DNA of 64,000 bases, from the NCBI GenBank assembly GCA_903937385.1, contig CAIZZF010000029.1:1-64000 (forward strand), in the 5' to 3' direction. Source of the DNA: an uncultured Holophagaceae bacterium. GTDB taxonomy: Bacteria; Acidobacteriota; Holophagae; Holophagales; Holophagaceae. Shown in pieces: positions 7,669 through 15,414 of the stretch. The position numbers and the translations under genes were made by a program. The number at the start of each line of letters is the position of its first letter. The stretch's first letter is position 1. The notes below the pieces were generated by a model. That model saw nothing but the letters and a program-made list of their open reading frames with translations, did no database searches and was not told where the DNA came from.

Positions 7669-9072
7669 TCAGGCCTCCGGGCGCGCCAGATGGTCTTTTG
7701 CTGTGGCCAGGAACCGGGCCCTGGCCAAGGCGTGGTCCACGATGGGGCCAGGGTAGTCGAGGCACCGCCGCAGGGCCTCCGGCACCTTCCAGGGCTCGTG
7801 GACCAGGCTGGCCGGCAGCGCCGCCAGCTCCGGCACCCAGCGCTTCACGTAGGCACCCTCGGGATCGAACTTCAGCCCCTGGGCCACGGGGTTGAAGATG
7901 CGGAACCAGGGCTGGGCATCGCAGCCGCAGCCCGCGCTCCACTGCCAGCCGGCGTTGTTCGGGGCCCAGTCGCCATCCGTGAGCCAGCGCAGGTAGTGAG
8001 CCTCGCCCCGCCGGTAGTCGAGCAGCAGGTGCTTGGTCAGGAAGCTGGCGGCCACCATGCGGGCCCGGTTGTGCACGAAGCCCTCCGCCAGCAGCTGCCG
8101 AGCCGCGGCGTCCACCACCGGGTAGCCGGTGCGGCCTTCGGTCCAGGCCCGCCAGGTGGCTTCGTCCTCCCGCCAGGGGAAGCCCGTGAAGCCCGCCCGG
8201 AAGGGGCGCTCCAGCAGCTCCGGCCACTCCGCCAGCAGGTGGTGGCTGAACTCCCGCCACAGGAGCTCATTGAGGAAGGGGCGGGCCACATCGCTGGCTG
8301 CGGCAGCGGCCTGCCAGACCGTGCGCACGGACAGCGTCCCGAACTTGAGGTCGGCGCCCAGGCGCGAGGTGCCCGGCCGGTCCATGCGGTCACGGTCGCC
8401 GCCGTAGCCCGCGAGAGGCCCCTGGACAAAGGCCTTCAGCCGCGCCCGGGCGGCCTTCTCCCCGCCGGCCTGCACCATCGGATTGTGGTCGAGACCCAGC
8501 TCCTGCAGCGAGGGCACCGGGACCCCCACCTGGGGCAGATCCGCGGGCCAGGGCGGCAGCACACGGGGGGCGGGCCGGGCGGGACCTGGCTCCAGCCGCA
8601 TGGTGCAGGCCCGGCTGAAGGGCGTGAACACCCGGAACATGGCACCCTGCCCGTTCCGCACGCTGCCCGGCGGCAGCAGCGTCGTGCCCTCGAAGAGCCG
8701 GAAGGCGATGCCCTCCCGCGCCAGCGCAGCGGCGATACGACGGTCCCGCTCCTCGGCGAAGGGCTCCACCCAGCGGTGGGCCAGCACCTGGTCCACCTTC
8801 CACAGCGCAGCCAGCCGGGCGACGACCTCGACACTGCGCCCGGGGACCACCTGCAGGCGCGAGCCCAGGTGGGCGAGGTTGGCCTCCAGAGCCACCAGCG
8901 ATTCCCGCAGGAACTGCAAGCGGTGGGGCAGCTCCCGGGCCCGGGCGGGGTCGAAGAAGTAGGGGTCCAGCACAAACAGCGGGAGCACCTCGCCCGCGAC
9001 CGCAGCCTCGGCCAGTGGCCCGTGATCCGCCACCCTCAGGTCCTTGCCGCGAAACCACACCAATGAGCGCAT
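7669..9072 (-). CDS. phrB: Deoxyribodipyrimidine photolyase
   Basis: A 467-residue cryptochrome/photolyase family protein that repairs UV-induced pyrimidine dimers using light and FADH-. The N-terminal antenna Rossmann domain starts SLVWFRGKDLRVADH. The FAD-binding C-terminal domain shows TSRLGADLKFGTLSVR, LLWREFSHHLL, GRTGYPVVDAAARQL, HNRARMVAASFLTKHL, GDWAPNNAGWQWSAG and AQPWFRIFNP, all class I CPD photolyase signatures. The electron-transfer tryptophans fall in these motifs. The ATG at 9072 is the natural start. It is divergent from amtB across 123 bases. Confidence 0.96.
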   Translation of the reverse strand: MRSLVWFRGKDLRVADHGPLAEAAVAGEVLPLFVLDPYFFDPARARELPHRLQFLRESLVALEANLAHLGSRLQVVPGRSVEVVARLAALWKVDQVLAHRWVEPFAEERDRRIAAALAREGIAFRLFEGTTLLPPGSVRNGQGAMFRVFTPFSRACTMRLEPGPARPAPRVLPPWPADLPQVGVPVPSLQELGLDHNPMVQAGGEKAARARLKAFVQGPLAGYGGDRDRMDRPGTSRLGADLKFGTLSVRTVWQAAAAASDVARPFLNELLWREFSHHLLAEWPELLERPFRAGFTGFPWREDEATWRAWTEGRTGYPVVDAAARQLLAEGFVHNRARMVAASFLTKHLLLDYRRGEAHYLRWLTDGDWAPNNAGWQWSAGCGCDAQPWFRIFNPVAQGLKFDPEGAYVKRWVPELAALPASLVHEPWKVPEALRRCLDYPGPIVDHALARARFLATAKDHLARPEA

Positions 9073-9123
9073 GGCTCGAGATTAGCGCGGCGCGGACGCC
9101 GATAAACCTGTCCCGACGCGGAC

Positions 9124-9152
9124 TTGGAAAATCGTTGGTTGCGTGCGACAAT
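9124..9152 (+). promoter_or_regulatory. Candidate sigma-70 promoter for amtB
   Basis: TTGGAA and GACAAT are spaced by 17 bases upstream of amtB, each matching four of six consensus bases. No sigma-54 -24/-12 element with correct spacing is visible, although such promoters are common for amtB in other bacteria. Confidence 0.35.
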
Positions 9153-9195
9153 ATCCCTTTCCAACCCTTTCCGTTCCAGCACCACGGAGACTGAA

Positions 9196-10521
9196 ATGAC
9201 CTGGAAGCGTTGCCTGGGCCTCGCGGCCGCCTGCGCCGTGGCGCACCCCCTCCTGGCACAGGGCACCGCCGCCCCGGTCAACGACTCCGGCGCCACCGCC
9301 TGGATGCTCACCTCCACGACCCTGGTGCTGCTCATGGTACCGGGCCTGGCGATGTTCTACGGCGGCCTGGTGCGCACCAAGAACGTCCTCGGCACCATGA
9401 TGCACTCCTACGCGGCCATGGCCGTGGTGGGCGTGCTCTGGGCGGTGGTGGGCTACGCGCTCAGCTTCGGCCCCAACGCCCTGGGCGGCCTCATCGGCTG
9501 GGACTCGAAGCTCTTCCTCCTGCGCGGCATCGACCACACCATCCTGCCCGCCGGAATTCCGGAATACGCCTTCGCCATGTTCCAGGGCAAGTTCGCCATC
9601 ATCACGCCCGCGCTCATCGCCGGGGCCGTGGCGGAGCGCATCTCCTTCCGGGGCTGGCTGGCCTTCATCACGCTGTGGGTCCTCTTCGTTTACTGCCCGC
9701 TCTGTCACTGGGTGTGGGCGCCCGACGGCTACTTCTTCAATCTGGGGGCCAAGGGCGCCATCGACTTCGCCGGCGGCACAGTGGTGCACATCTCCTCTGG
9801 CGCGGGTGGCCTGGCCCTGGCCCTGTTCCTCGGCGCGCGCCACGGCTACCCCAAGACTGCCATGGCGCCCAACAACCTGACCTTCACCCTGCTGGGCGCG
9901 GGCCTGCTGTGGGTGGGCTGGTTCGGCTTCAACGCCGGCTCTTCCGTGGCCTCGAACCTCGAGACTGCCCGAGCCCTCACGGTCACCCAGGTGGCCGCGG
10001 CCACCGGCGCCCTCACCTGGATCCTCATCGAGACCATCCGCGACGACAAGGCCACGAGCCTGGGCATGGCCTCGGGCATCCTGGCAGGCCTGGTCGTGAT
10101 CACCCCCGCCGCGGGCGTGGTCCAGGTGGGCGGGGCCATCGCCCTGGGCGCCATCGCCGCCTGCTGCTGCTACGGCATGATCCTGCTCAAGAACCGCCTG
10201 GGCTACGACGACTCCCTGGACGCCTTCGGCATCCACGGCACCGGCGGCATCGTGGGCGCCCTGGGCCTCACCTTCTTCATCCGCGACGCCTGGTGGGTGG
10301 AGGCGGGCGCCAAGGTGCCGGGCTGGGGCATCCTCTCCCAGCTCCGCGTGCAGGGCTTTGCCGTGCTCTGCACGATCGGGTTCTCCGTGGTGATGACGCT
10401 GATCATCGCTGCCCTGGTGCAGAAGCTCATCGGCTTCCGGGTCTCGGAGGCCGTCGAGAAGACGGGCCTCGACCACGAGCTCCACGGCGAACGGGCCTAC
10501 GGCCTGAACAACCTGAACTGA
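9196..10521 (+). CDS. amtB: Ammonium transporter
   Basis: A 441-residue AmtB/Mep/Rh ammonium channel. It has a cleavable N-terminal signal sequence (MTWKRCLGLAAACAVAHPLLAQ), as in E. coli AmtB, followed by about eleven membrane helices. Signatures visible include LVLLMVPGLAMFYGGLVRTKN, FALIAGA-type ALIAGAVAERI, DFAGGTVVHISSGAGGLA with the first pore histidine, and DAFGIHGTGGIVGALGL with the second. The ATG at 9196 is chosen over an upstream in-frame ATG (9124) because the latter adds 24 hydrophilic residues before the signal peptide. The glnK gene follows after 12 bases, the classical amtB-glnK operon. Confidence 0.97.
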   Translation: MTWKRCLGLAAACAVAHPLLAQGTAAPVNDSGATAWMLTSTTLVLLMVPGLAMFYGGLVRTKNVLGTMMHSYAAMAVVGVLWAVVGYALSFGPNALGGLIGWDSKLFLLRGIDHTILPAGIPEYAFAMFQGKFAIITPALIAGAVAERISFRGWLAFITLWVLFVYCPLCHWVWAPDGYFFNLGAKGAIDFAGGTVVHISSGAGGLALALFLGARHGYPKTAMAPNNLTFTLLGAGLLWVGWFGFNAGSSVASNLETARALTVTQVAAATGALTWILIETIRDDKATSLGMASGILAGLVVITPAAGVVQVGGAIALGAIAACCCYGMILLKNRLGYDDSLDAFGIHGTGGIVGALGLTFFIRDAWWVEAGAKVPGWGILSQLRVQGFAVLCTIGFSVVMTLIIAALVQKLIGFRVSEAVEKTGLDHELHGERAYGLNNLN

Positions 10522-10533
10522 TCTGGGATCCCC

Positions 10534-10875
10534 ATGAAACTCATCACCGCCATCATCCCTGAAGAGAAGCTGGACGAGGTCCGCGAGGCCCTCATCGACG
10601 CCGAGATCGAGCGCATCACCGTGCTGCGCGTGAGCGGCCACGGCCGGCAGCAGGAGATCACGATCCAGCGCGGCAAGAAGGTCGTGCCCAACCTCATCCC
10701 CAAGGTCCAGATCACCATCGCCTGCAACGACGCCTTCGAGGACATCACAGTGGACACCATCATCCGCACCGCCCGGCACGGCGAGGGTCAGGTGGGTGAC
10801 GGCAAGATCTTCGTCCAGGACCTCCAGGACTGCATCCGCATCCGCACCGGCGAGCGCGGCGGCCAGGCGATCTGA
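10534..10875 (+). CDS. glnK: PII nitrogen regulatory protein
   Basis: A 113-residue PII protein, the 2-oxoglutarate/ATP sensor that blocks AmtB under nitrogen excess. Family sequence is clear: KLDEVREAL, VDTIIRTARHGEGQVGDGKIFV, and the C-terminal IRIRTGERG. The T-loop (about residues 37-57, GRQQEITIQRGKKVV then PNLIPK) contains no tyrosine. Alignment by eye with E. coli GlnB puts Gln45 and Val50 at the positions of Tyr46 and Tyr51. The loop is one residue shorter. Tyr51 uridylylation by GlnD is therefore impossible, and control must rest on effector binding alone or another modification. Coupling to amtB supports the GlnK role. Confidence 0.94.
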   Translation: MKLITAIIPEEKLDEVREALIDAEIERITVLRVSGHGRQQEITIQRGKKVVPNLIPKVQITIACNDAFEDITVDTIIRTARHGEGQVGDGKIFVQDLQDCIRIRTGERGGQAI

Positions 10876-10884
10876 GGCCGATTT

Positions 10885-11397
10885 TCAGTCCTCGTCGCCG
10901 CTGACCAGGGCCAGCCGCCAGAGGGTGGACGGATCCGGGTGGAGCAGCCAGTCGGAGACCACAGGCCTTCGGGTCCAGGCGCCCATCTCCAGCTCCTGGT
11001 CCAGCTGTCCGGCGCTCCAGCCGGCATAACCCAGATACAGGCGGTAGCGGGCCAGGGGATCGCCCAGGAGGGCCTCCAGCAGGTCCTTGCGGTGGCTCAC
11101 GAAGTGGGTGAGGTCCACCACCGTGTCCTCATCTTCGGGCAGGCCGCCCTGCACCATCAGGATGCCCCGCTGGGGGTCCACAGGCCCCCCGCGCCAGGCG
11201 ATGGCCTCGTCGGCCCCCCGGTAGGCCATGTCGCCCTCGTTCGAGACCTGCTCCAGTGTCAGGGGCAGCGGGCGGTTCAGGATGATGCCCAGGGCGCCAT
11301 CCTCATCGTGCTCCACCACCAGGATGACCGTGTGGAGGAAGTTGGGGTCCAGCAGCGAGGGGCTGGCCACGAGGAGGCAGGGGGCTTCGTACGACAT
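10885..11397 (-). CDS. yqgE: YqgE/AlgH family protein
   Basis: A 170-residue UPF0301 (YqgE/AlgH) protein. Diagnostic segments are CLLVASPSLLDPNFLHTVIL, EHDEDGALGIILNRPLP, RGGPVDPQRGILMV and a C-terminal YAGWSAGQLDQELEMGAW. Biochemical function is not established; in Pseudomonas AlgH has been tied to alginate regulation. I take the ATG at 11397 (MSYEAPCLLVASPS) because family members start there, and the upstream in-frame start adds hydrophobic residues without a better ribosome-binding site. It converges on glnK with 9 bases between stops and diverges from the membrane protein gene at 11441. Confidence 0.93.
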   Translation of the reverse strand: MSYEAPCLLVASPSLLDPNFLHTVILVVEHDEDGALGIILNRPLPLTLEQVSNEGDMAYRGADEAIAWRGGPVDPQRGILMVQGGLPEDEDTVVDLTHFVSHRKDLLEALLGDPLARYRLYLGYAGWSAGQLDQELEMGAWTRRPVVSDWLLHPDPSTLWRLALVSGDED

Positions 11398-11440
11398 GAT
11401 GCCGATGATGATAGCCCACCACACCCGCTAGGCTGGAGGG

Positions 11441-12178
11441 ATGCGCACACCCCCCCCCTCCCACCTGGGTGCCCTTCTCGAAGGGTATAAACTCCTGCGC
11501 CGCCACCCAGCCATGGCGCTGGGCCTGGCCCTGCTGGCCATGGTCCTGGCCCAGCTCGCACCCGCCCTGGAACTCGCCGCAGGCGTGGGCCCCAGCCTGA
11601 TCTTCCAGCCGATCTTCGGCTTCACCGCCCTGCTGCCCCTGGAGATGTATTTCATCCCCCGCCTTCAGGCCCAGCTGGATGCCGAGGTGCTCAACCTGCC
11701 CGGGAACCCCGCCGCGGGCTGGCAGGGCCTGTTCGACCAGCGCTGGGTAATGACCTTCCTCACCCGCCTGGGCGTGAGTGTGGCCGTGGGGCTCGGCCTG
11801 CTGCTGTTCATCATCCCCGGCATCGTGGTCCTGACCCTCTTCGGCTGGGCGCCCATGCGCATGCTGCTCCGCGGGGAAGGCCTTGTGGCGGCCCTCAAGG
11901 GGAGCCAGGCCGCCATGACCCGCAACTGGCCCCGCATCGTCCAGGCGGTGCTGGCGCTGCTCCTCGTGGCCCTGACCTACCAGATGGCCGCGAGCTGGGC
12001 CATGGACCGCCTGCTGCCCGCCATGGATCCTGAACTCGGGCCCGGCGCCCTGCTGCGTCTGAAGCACCCGGCCTTCTGGTTCTTCAACTTCCTGGGAGGC
12101 CTACTCAACCTCTGGATCAGCTGCTCCCTGCTGGCGCTCTACCACCGCCTCGAAGCCCTGGTGGCCGCGCCGAGCTGA
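11441..12178 (+). CDS. Hypothetical multi-pass membrane protein
   Basis: A 245-residue membrane protein that I cannot place in a named family. Hydrophobic helices are seen at about residues 24-45 (AMALGLALLAMVLAQLAPAL), 50-70, 108-132 (VAVGLGLLLFIIPGIVVLTL), 163-185 and 210-235. The pattern GEGLVAALKGSQAAMTRNW between helices resembles the loop of DUF975- or glycerophosphoryl-diester-phosphodiesterase-type membrane domains, where an amphipathic segment precedes a helix. A role in membrane organisation is possible but not shown. It is divergent from yqgE and followed by a hairpin repeat. Confidence 0.75.
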   Translation: MRTPPPSHLGALLEGYKLLRRHPAMALGLALLAMVLAQLAPALELAAGVGPSLIFQPIFGFTALLPLEMYFIPRLQAQLDAEVLNLPGNPAAGWQGLFDQRWVMTFLTRLGVSVAVGLGLLLFIIPGIVVLTLFGWAPMRMLLRGEGLVAALKGSQAAMTRNWPRIVQAVLALLLVALTYQMAASWAMDRLLPAMDPELGPGALLRLKHPAFWFFNFLGGLLNLWISCSLLALYHRLEALVAAPS

Positions 12179-12251
12179 GTCATTCCAACGGCCGTGACAG
12201 CTCCTTGGCCTGATCTCAAAGTGCAATTAAGAGAGGGCAAAAAGCTTTGCC

Positions 12252-12312
12252 ATCAAGGCACCAAGAAAGGCAGCAGACCCTTCTTGGCAGTTCTTGGTGT
12301 CTTGGTGGTGAT
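12252..12312. repeat. CACCAAG-type hairpin repeat
   Basis: The left arm ATCAAGGCACCAAGAAAGGC and a right arm containing CTTGGTGTCTTGGTGGTGAT are imperfect reverse complements. The element fills the gap between two convergent genes. The word GTCTTGGTGCC recurs inside the repeat locus near 33200. Confidence 0.7.
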
Positions 12313-12338
12313 CTTTCCTCTTTGATAGCGGATCGGGA

Positions 12339-12554
12339 TCAGTCTTCGTCCAGGAAGTAGCCAGGATCGTCGAGCTCCACCAGCTCGCCGGTGGCCAGGC
12401 GCTGCTGCTGGTCGGCGCTCAGGGCAACCTCCTGCCAGCGCGGGTCGCTGCGGCCATTGAAGAAGTGGGCCGAGGCCTCGGCCTCGTCGAAGGCCTGCCG
12501 GCTGCGCCAGAGGTGCACCCAGCCCACGTGGTTGACGCGCGCCCAGACCCTCAC
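12339..12554 (-). CDS. Hypothetical protein, 71 aa, coupled to mogA
   Basis: A short unrecognised protein read from a GTG at 12554 that shares GTGA with the mogA stop, a typical translational-coupling overlap. The sequence is hydrophilic and plausible as a real protein: VWARVNHVGWVHLWRSR, then a DEAEASAHFFNGRSDPRW segment and an acidic C-terminus (ELVELDDPGYFLDED). No cysteine pair, signal or membrane segment is present. Tight coupling to mogA suggests co-expression, but nothing in the protein indicates molybdenum chemistry. Confidence 0.65.
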   Translation of the reverse strand: MRVWARVNHVGWVHLWRSRQAFDEAEASAHFFNGRSDPRWQEVALSADQQQRLATGELVELDDPGYFLDED

Positions 12555-13036
12555 GTGCAGGGCCCCCCGGCGTTGCTCTCCTTGCGCAGAACCCCCACGG
12601 CGTGGGCCAGCAGGGGCCAGGCCAGCTGGATCTGCTCCAGGGCCGCCGCGGGCCGCCCGGACAGGTTCAGGATCACCGTGTGGCCGGCGATGCCGCAGAC
12701 GGCCCGGCTGGCGAAGGCAAGGGGGTGGCCGCCCCGAGCCCGGATGAGCTCGCAGATGCCGGGAGCCTCGCGCTCGATGACACCCCGGGTGGCCTCCGGG
12801 GTGGTGTCCCGGGTGCCGAACCCCGTGCCGCCGCAGGTGAGCACCAGCGGAGTGCCCGCCGCCACCTGGCGGCGCAGGTCCTGCTCCAGCTGATCCGGCT
12901 CGTCGGGCAGCAGCACCGCGGTCACGGTCTGGACCCCCTGCCCCTTGAGCCACTCCGCCAGCAGGGGCGTGGACTGGTCCTGGTAGTCGCCACGGGAGGC
13001 CCGGTCGGACAGGGTGATCAGGTGCACGTGCTCCAT
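12551..13036 (-). CDS. mogA: Molybdopterin adenylyltransferase-like protein
   Basis: A 161-residue MogA/MoaB family protein. The MPT-binding signature is present as TCGGTGFGTRDTTPEAT, followed by ICELIRARGGHPLAFASRAVCGIAG and the NLSGRPAAALEQI helix. MogA adenylylates molybdopterin before molybdenum insertion; the RDTTPEAT form favours MogA over E. coli-type MoaB. The ATG at 13036 has GGAGG upstream. Longer open frame upstream is antisense to purK and not credible. It is divergent from purK, and its stop overlaps the downstream 71-residue gene. No other molybdenum cofactor gene is in the window. Confidence 0.9.
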   Translation of the reverse strand: MEHVHLITLSDRASRGDYQDQSTPLLAEWLKGQGVQTVTAVLLPDEPDQLEQDLRRQVAAGTPLVLTCGGTGFGTRDTTPEATRGVIEREAPGICELIRARGGHPLAFASRAVCGIAGHTVILNLSGRPAAALEQIQLAWPLLAHAVGVLRKESNAGGPCT

Positions 13037-13084
13037 GCAGAGGCCTCCGTTCGTCGTTCTGTTCCGAGAATGCCACAATGATTC

Positions 13085-14239
13085 ATGGCCGATGCCCCGA
13101 AGTCCACCCCCATCCGCCCCGGTGCCGCCCTGGGCCTGCTCGGCGGCGGCCAGCTGGGCCGCATGTTCACCCTGGCCGCCCGCAACCTGGGCTTCCGCGT
13201 CCACGCCCTGGACCCGGGCCACGACTGCCCCGCGGGGCAGGTGGCGGATCTGGAGATCCGGGCCGCCTACAACGATGTCTATGCCGCCAAGGCGCTGGCC
13301 CGGGGCGTGGACGTGGTCACCGTCGAGTTCGAGAACATTCCCGCGGAGACCCTGGCGGCGGTGGCGGGCCTGCGCCCCATGCACCCGGCGGCGAGCGTGC
13401 TCCACACGGTGCAGCACCGCCTGCGAGAAAAGACCTTTCTGGCAGAGCATGGCTTCCCCGTGACCCCCTTCCGCTCCATCGACAGCCTGACGGACCTCCG
13501 GGCCGCCGCGGCCGACCTGGGCCTGCCCGCCGTGCTCAAGACCGCCAGCTTCGGCTATGACGGCAAGGGGCAGCAGAAGCTCACCACTCCCGCGGACCTG
13601 GCCCCGGCCATCGCGGCCCTCGGTGCGCAGCAGGGCATCCTGGAGGCCTGGGTGCCCTTCGAGCTGGAGTGCAGCGTCATCTGCGCCCGCTCCGCCGCCG
13701 GGGAGTCCTGCGTCTGGCCCGTGGCCGAGAACGCCCACCGGAACCACATCCTGGACACCACCGTCTTCCCAGCCCGGATTCCGGATGCCGTGGCGGCGCA
13801 GGCCCAGGCCATGGCCCTGGAGATCGCCGCGGCCCTGGGCGTGGTTGGCATGCTCACGGTGGAGTTCTTCCTGAAGCCTGGCGGCGAGCTGCTGGTCAAT
13901 GAGCTGGCGCCGCGCCCCCACAACAGCGGCCACGCCACCATCGACGCCTGCGTCACCAGCCAGTTCGAGCAGCAGGTGCGCGCCGTCTGCGGCCTGCCCC
14001 TGGGTGATACGTCCCTGCTGCGGCCCGCGGCCATGGCCAACCTGCTGGGGGACCTCTGGCCCGCCACCGGCGAGCCGCCCTGGGAGCGGATCCTCGCCCA
14101 CCGGGATGTGAAGCTGCACCTCTACGGCAAGCTCGAAGCCCGCCCCGGGCGCAAGATGGGCCACCTCACCGCCCTGGCCGATACCCCCGAAGCCGCCCTG
14201 ACGAAGGTCCTCGCGGCCCGAGAGGCCCTGAAGGGCTGA
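13085..14239 (+). CDS. purK: N5-carboxyaminoimidazole ribonucleotide synthase
   Basis: ATP-grasp enzyme of purine synthesis that carboxylates aminoimidazole ribonucleotide with bicarbonate and ATP. The 384-residue protein opens with the PurK fingerprint LGLLGGGQLGRMFTLAARN, continues with VTVEFENIPAETL, the ATP-grasp LKTASFGYDGKGQ, VPFELECSVICARS, NELAPRPHNSGH and ASVTSQFEQ-like CVTSQFEQQVRAVCGLPLG. Length is normal. purE is not adjacent, which is unusual because purEK pairs are common. It is divergent from mogA and its 3' end faces a long repeat-filled gap. Confidence 0.97.
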   Translation: MADAPKSTPIRPGAALGLLGGGQLGRMFTLAARNLGFRVHALDPGHDCPAGQVADLEIRAAYNDVYAAKALARGVDVVTVEFENIPAETLAAVAGLRPMHPAASVLHTVQHRLREKTFLAEHGFPVTPFRSIDSLTDLRAAAADLGLPAVLKTASFGYDGKGQQKLTTPADLAPAIAALGAQQGILEAWVPFELECSVICARSAAGESCVWPVAENAHRNHILDTTVFPARIPDAVAAQAQAMALEIAAALGVVGMLTVEFFLKPGGELLVNELAPRPHNSGHATIDACVTSQFEQQVRAVCGLPLGDTSLLRPAAMANLLGDLWPATGEPPWERILAHRDVKLHLYGKLEARPGRKMGHLTALADTPEAALTKVLAAREALKG

Positions 14240-14402
14240 GGTTGCAGGCCAGCGTTCTGAAGCGGAAAACGAGGTTCAGCGCGATTTGGCGTGGGGATTG
14301 GGGCCAAGGCACCCCGTTCTCGTCCTCCTTTGCCCGGGCCTCGAAGACAGGGACCCCGCTCCAGAGGCAAGGGCCAGAAACAAAATAGACCGGTGAGTAA
14401 CA

Positions 14403-14611
14403 GTGAGGAACGGTGAGCCTGCCACAAGCTGACAGCTCTTTCGGCTCATCCGGAATTTCAGGGAAGAACCACGACACGCCAACCCCACCCCTGGGTTTTC
14501 TCCGCACGTTCTGGCAATAGCAACCACGAGCTGGATGAATCCATGAAGAGCGGGCATTCCCTGAAACCCCGGAAGAACGGTTCGTTCTCACCGGCCCTCA
14601 CCGTTCCTCAC
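14403..14611. repeat. Outer inverted repeat GTGAGGAACGGTGAG
   Basis: GTGAGGAACGGTGAG at 14403-14417 and its exact reverse complement at 14597-14611 bracket the inner element. Related words (CGGTGAGTAACA on the left, CTCACCGGCC on the right) extend the symmetry. A T-run follows at about 14624. Confidence 0.75.
14449..14573. repeat. MITE-like element with TCCGG terminal repeats, copy 1
   Basis: TCCGGAATTTCAGGGAA (14449-14465) and TTCCCTGAAACCCCGGA (14557-14573) are terminal inverted repeats matching at 14 of 17 positions. The 125-base element includes ACACGCCAACCCCACCCC and CACGAGCTGGATGAATCC. A second copy, on the other strand, is at 32979-33223. No coding capacity is seen. Confidence 0.75.
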
Positions 14612-14670
14612 GGGTTATTCAGCTTTTTTTATTCCAGACCACGCGCCGCCGCCTTCACGGAATGAGCGTT

Positions 14671-15414
14671 CTAGGAGTCCCACCCAGTGAAGGCATCGGC
14701 GACTTCGGCGACGAGGCCCACGAGGCCGGCGGCGGTGAGCCAGTGGCCGGTGGTCTGCAGCCGCTGGCTGAACTCATAGGACGAGGCGGGATGCTCGGAG
14801 GTCGGCACGGCGGCCCGCCGAGCCTCCTTCAGGTCCTCGAGCTCCCGCTCCCGGGCGCGGTCCAGTCCGCCGCCGGCGATGAAGGCCAGGATGCGGCGGA
14901 GCTCGTCCTGGTCAAACCAGAGCCCGTGGCCCTTGCAGACGTCGAGGATCACGCCGGAGCGCTTCGCGTAGTTCACCCGGTTCATGAACTGGCGGCAGAC
15001 GGGACAGGGCCGATACTTCACGGCCTCCATCCCGGTTGTGGGCGGCGTGGCCGGAGCGGGCAGCATGCCCAGCACGGCGCCCTGGCGCTCGCGGCTGGCG
15101 CCCAGCTGCTCGAACATGGCCCGGTCCAGCCAAAGCCCGCCGCACGCGCTGCAGGCCTGGGCCTCCAGCTCGCCAACCCGGGCCGCCGAGAGGGCGCTGG
15201 CGCAGGCGGGACAGGGGGCTCCATCCAGCGTGGCGGCCGCGCGCGCCACCAGCGCCGTGCCGCAGGCTGGGCAGTGGGTGGCGGAGAGAGGTGCCAGGGC
15301 AAAGCAGGCCGGGCAGGCCACCGAGGCCAGCTGGGCGTGGCAGTAAGGGCACTGCGGGGCCTCCTGAGACACGGAAGCGCTACAGCCCGAGCAGCGGATG
15401 ACCCGGGCCTCCAT
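14671..15414 (-). CDS. Zinc-ribbon protein with zf-TFIIB-like domains
   Basis: A 247-residue soluble protein with many CxxC knuckles. Two N-terminal zinc ribbons (CSGCSASVSQEAPQCPYC and CPACFALAPLSATHCPAC) are followed by two zf-TFIIB-like modules: CPACASALSAARVGELEAQ then CSACGGLWLDRAMFEQLG at about residues 68-103, and CPVCRQFMNRVNY to GHGLWFDQDELRRIL at about 137-172. The C-terminus has a hydrophobic helix (WLTAAGLVGLVAEVADAF). Function is unknown; such proteins are thought to bind metal or nucleic acid. Its start overlaps the upstream lipoprotein stop by one base (TGATG), so the two are co-translated. Confidence 0.85.
   Translation of the reverse strand: MEARVIRCSGCSASVSQEAPQCPYCHAQLASVACPACFALAPLSATHCPACGTALVARAAATLDGAPCPACASALSAARVGELEAQACSACGGLWLDRAMFEQLGASRERQGAVLGMLPAPATPPTTGMEAVKYRPCPVCRQFMNRVNYAKRSGVILDVCKGHGLWFDQDELRRILAFIAGGGLDRARERELEDLKEARRAAVPTSEHPASSYEFSQRLQTTGHWLTAAGLVGLVAEVADAFTGWDS

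Larger units (their letters stand above)
14240..14670. other. 431-base gap filled by nested repeats
   Basis: This region lies between the convergent purK and zinc-ribbon genes and shows no credible gene. It holds an outer inverted repeat (14403-14611) enclosing an element with its own terminal inverted repeats (14449-14573), plus a short AGCTGACAGCT word (14428-14438) related to the heptad family. Bases 14240-14400 contain unassigned GC-rich sequence. Confidence 0.7.

Noticed and set aside
9073-9195. Sigma-54 promoter upstream of amtB
   Set aside because: GG and GC dinucleotides are present but not at the required 10-base spacing.
14122-14591. Overlapping minus-strand open frames after purK
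   Set aside because: They translate the nested repeats and have no start-site or family support.
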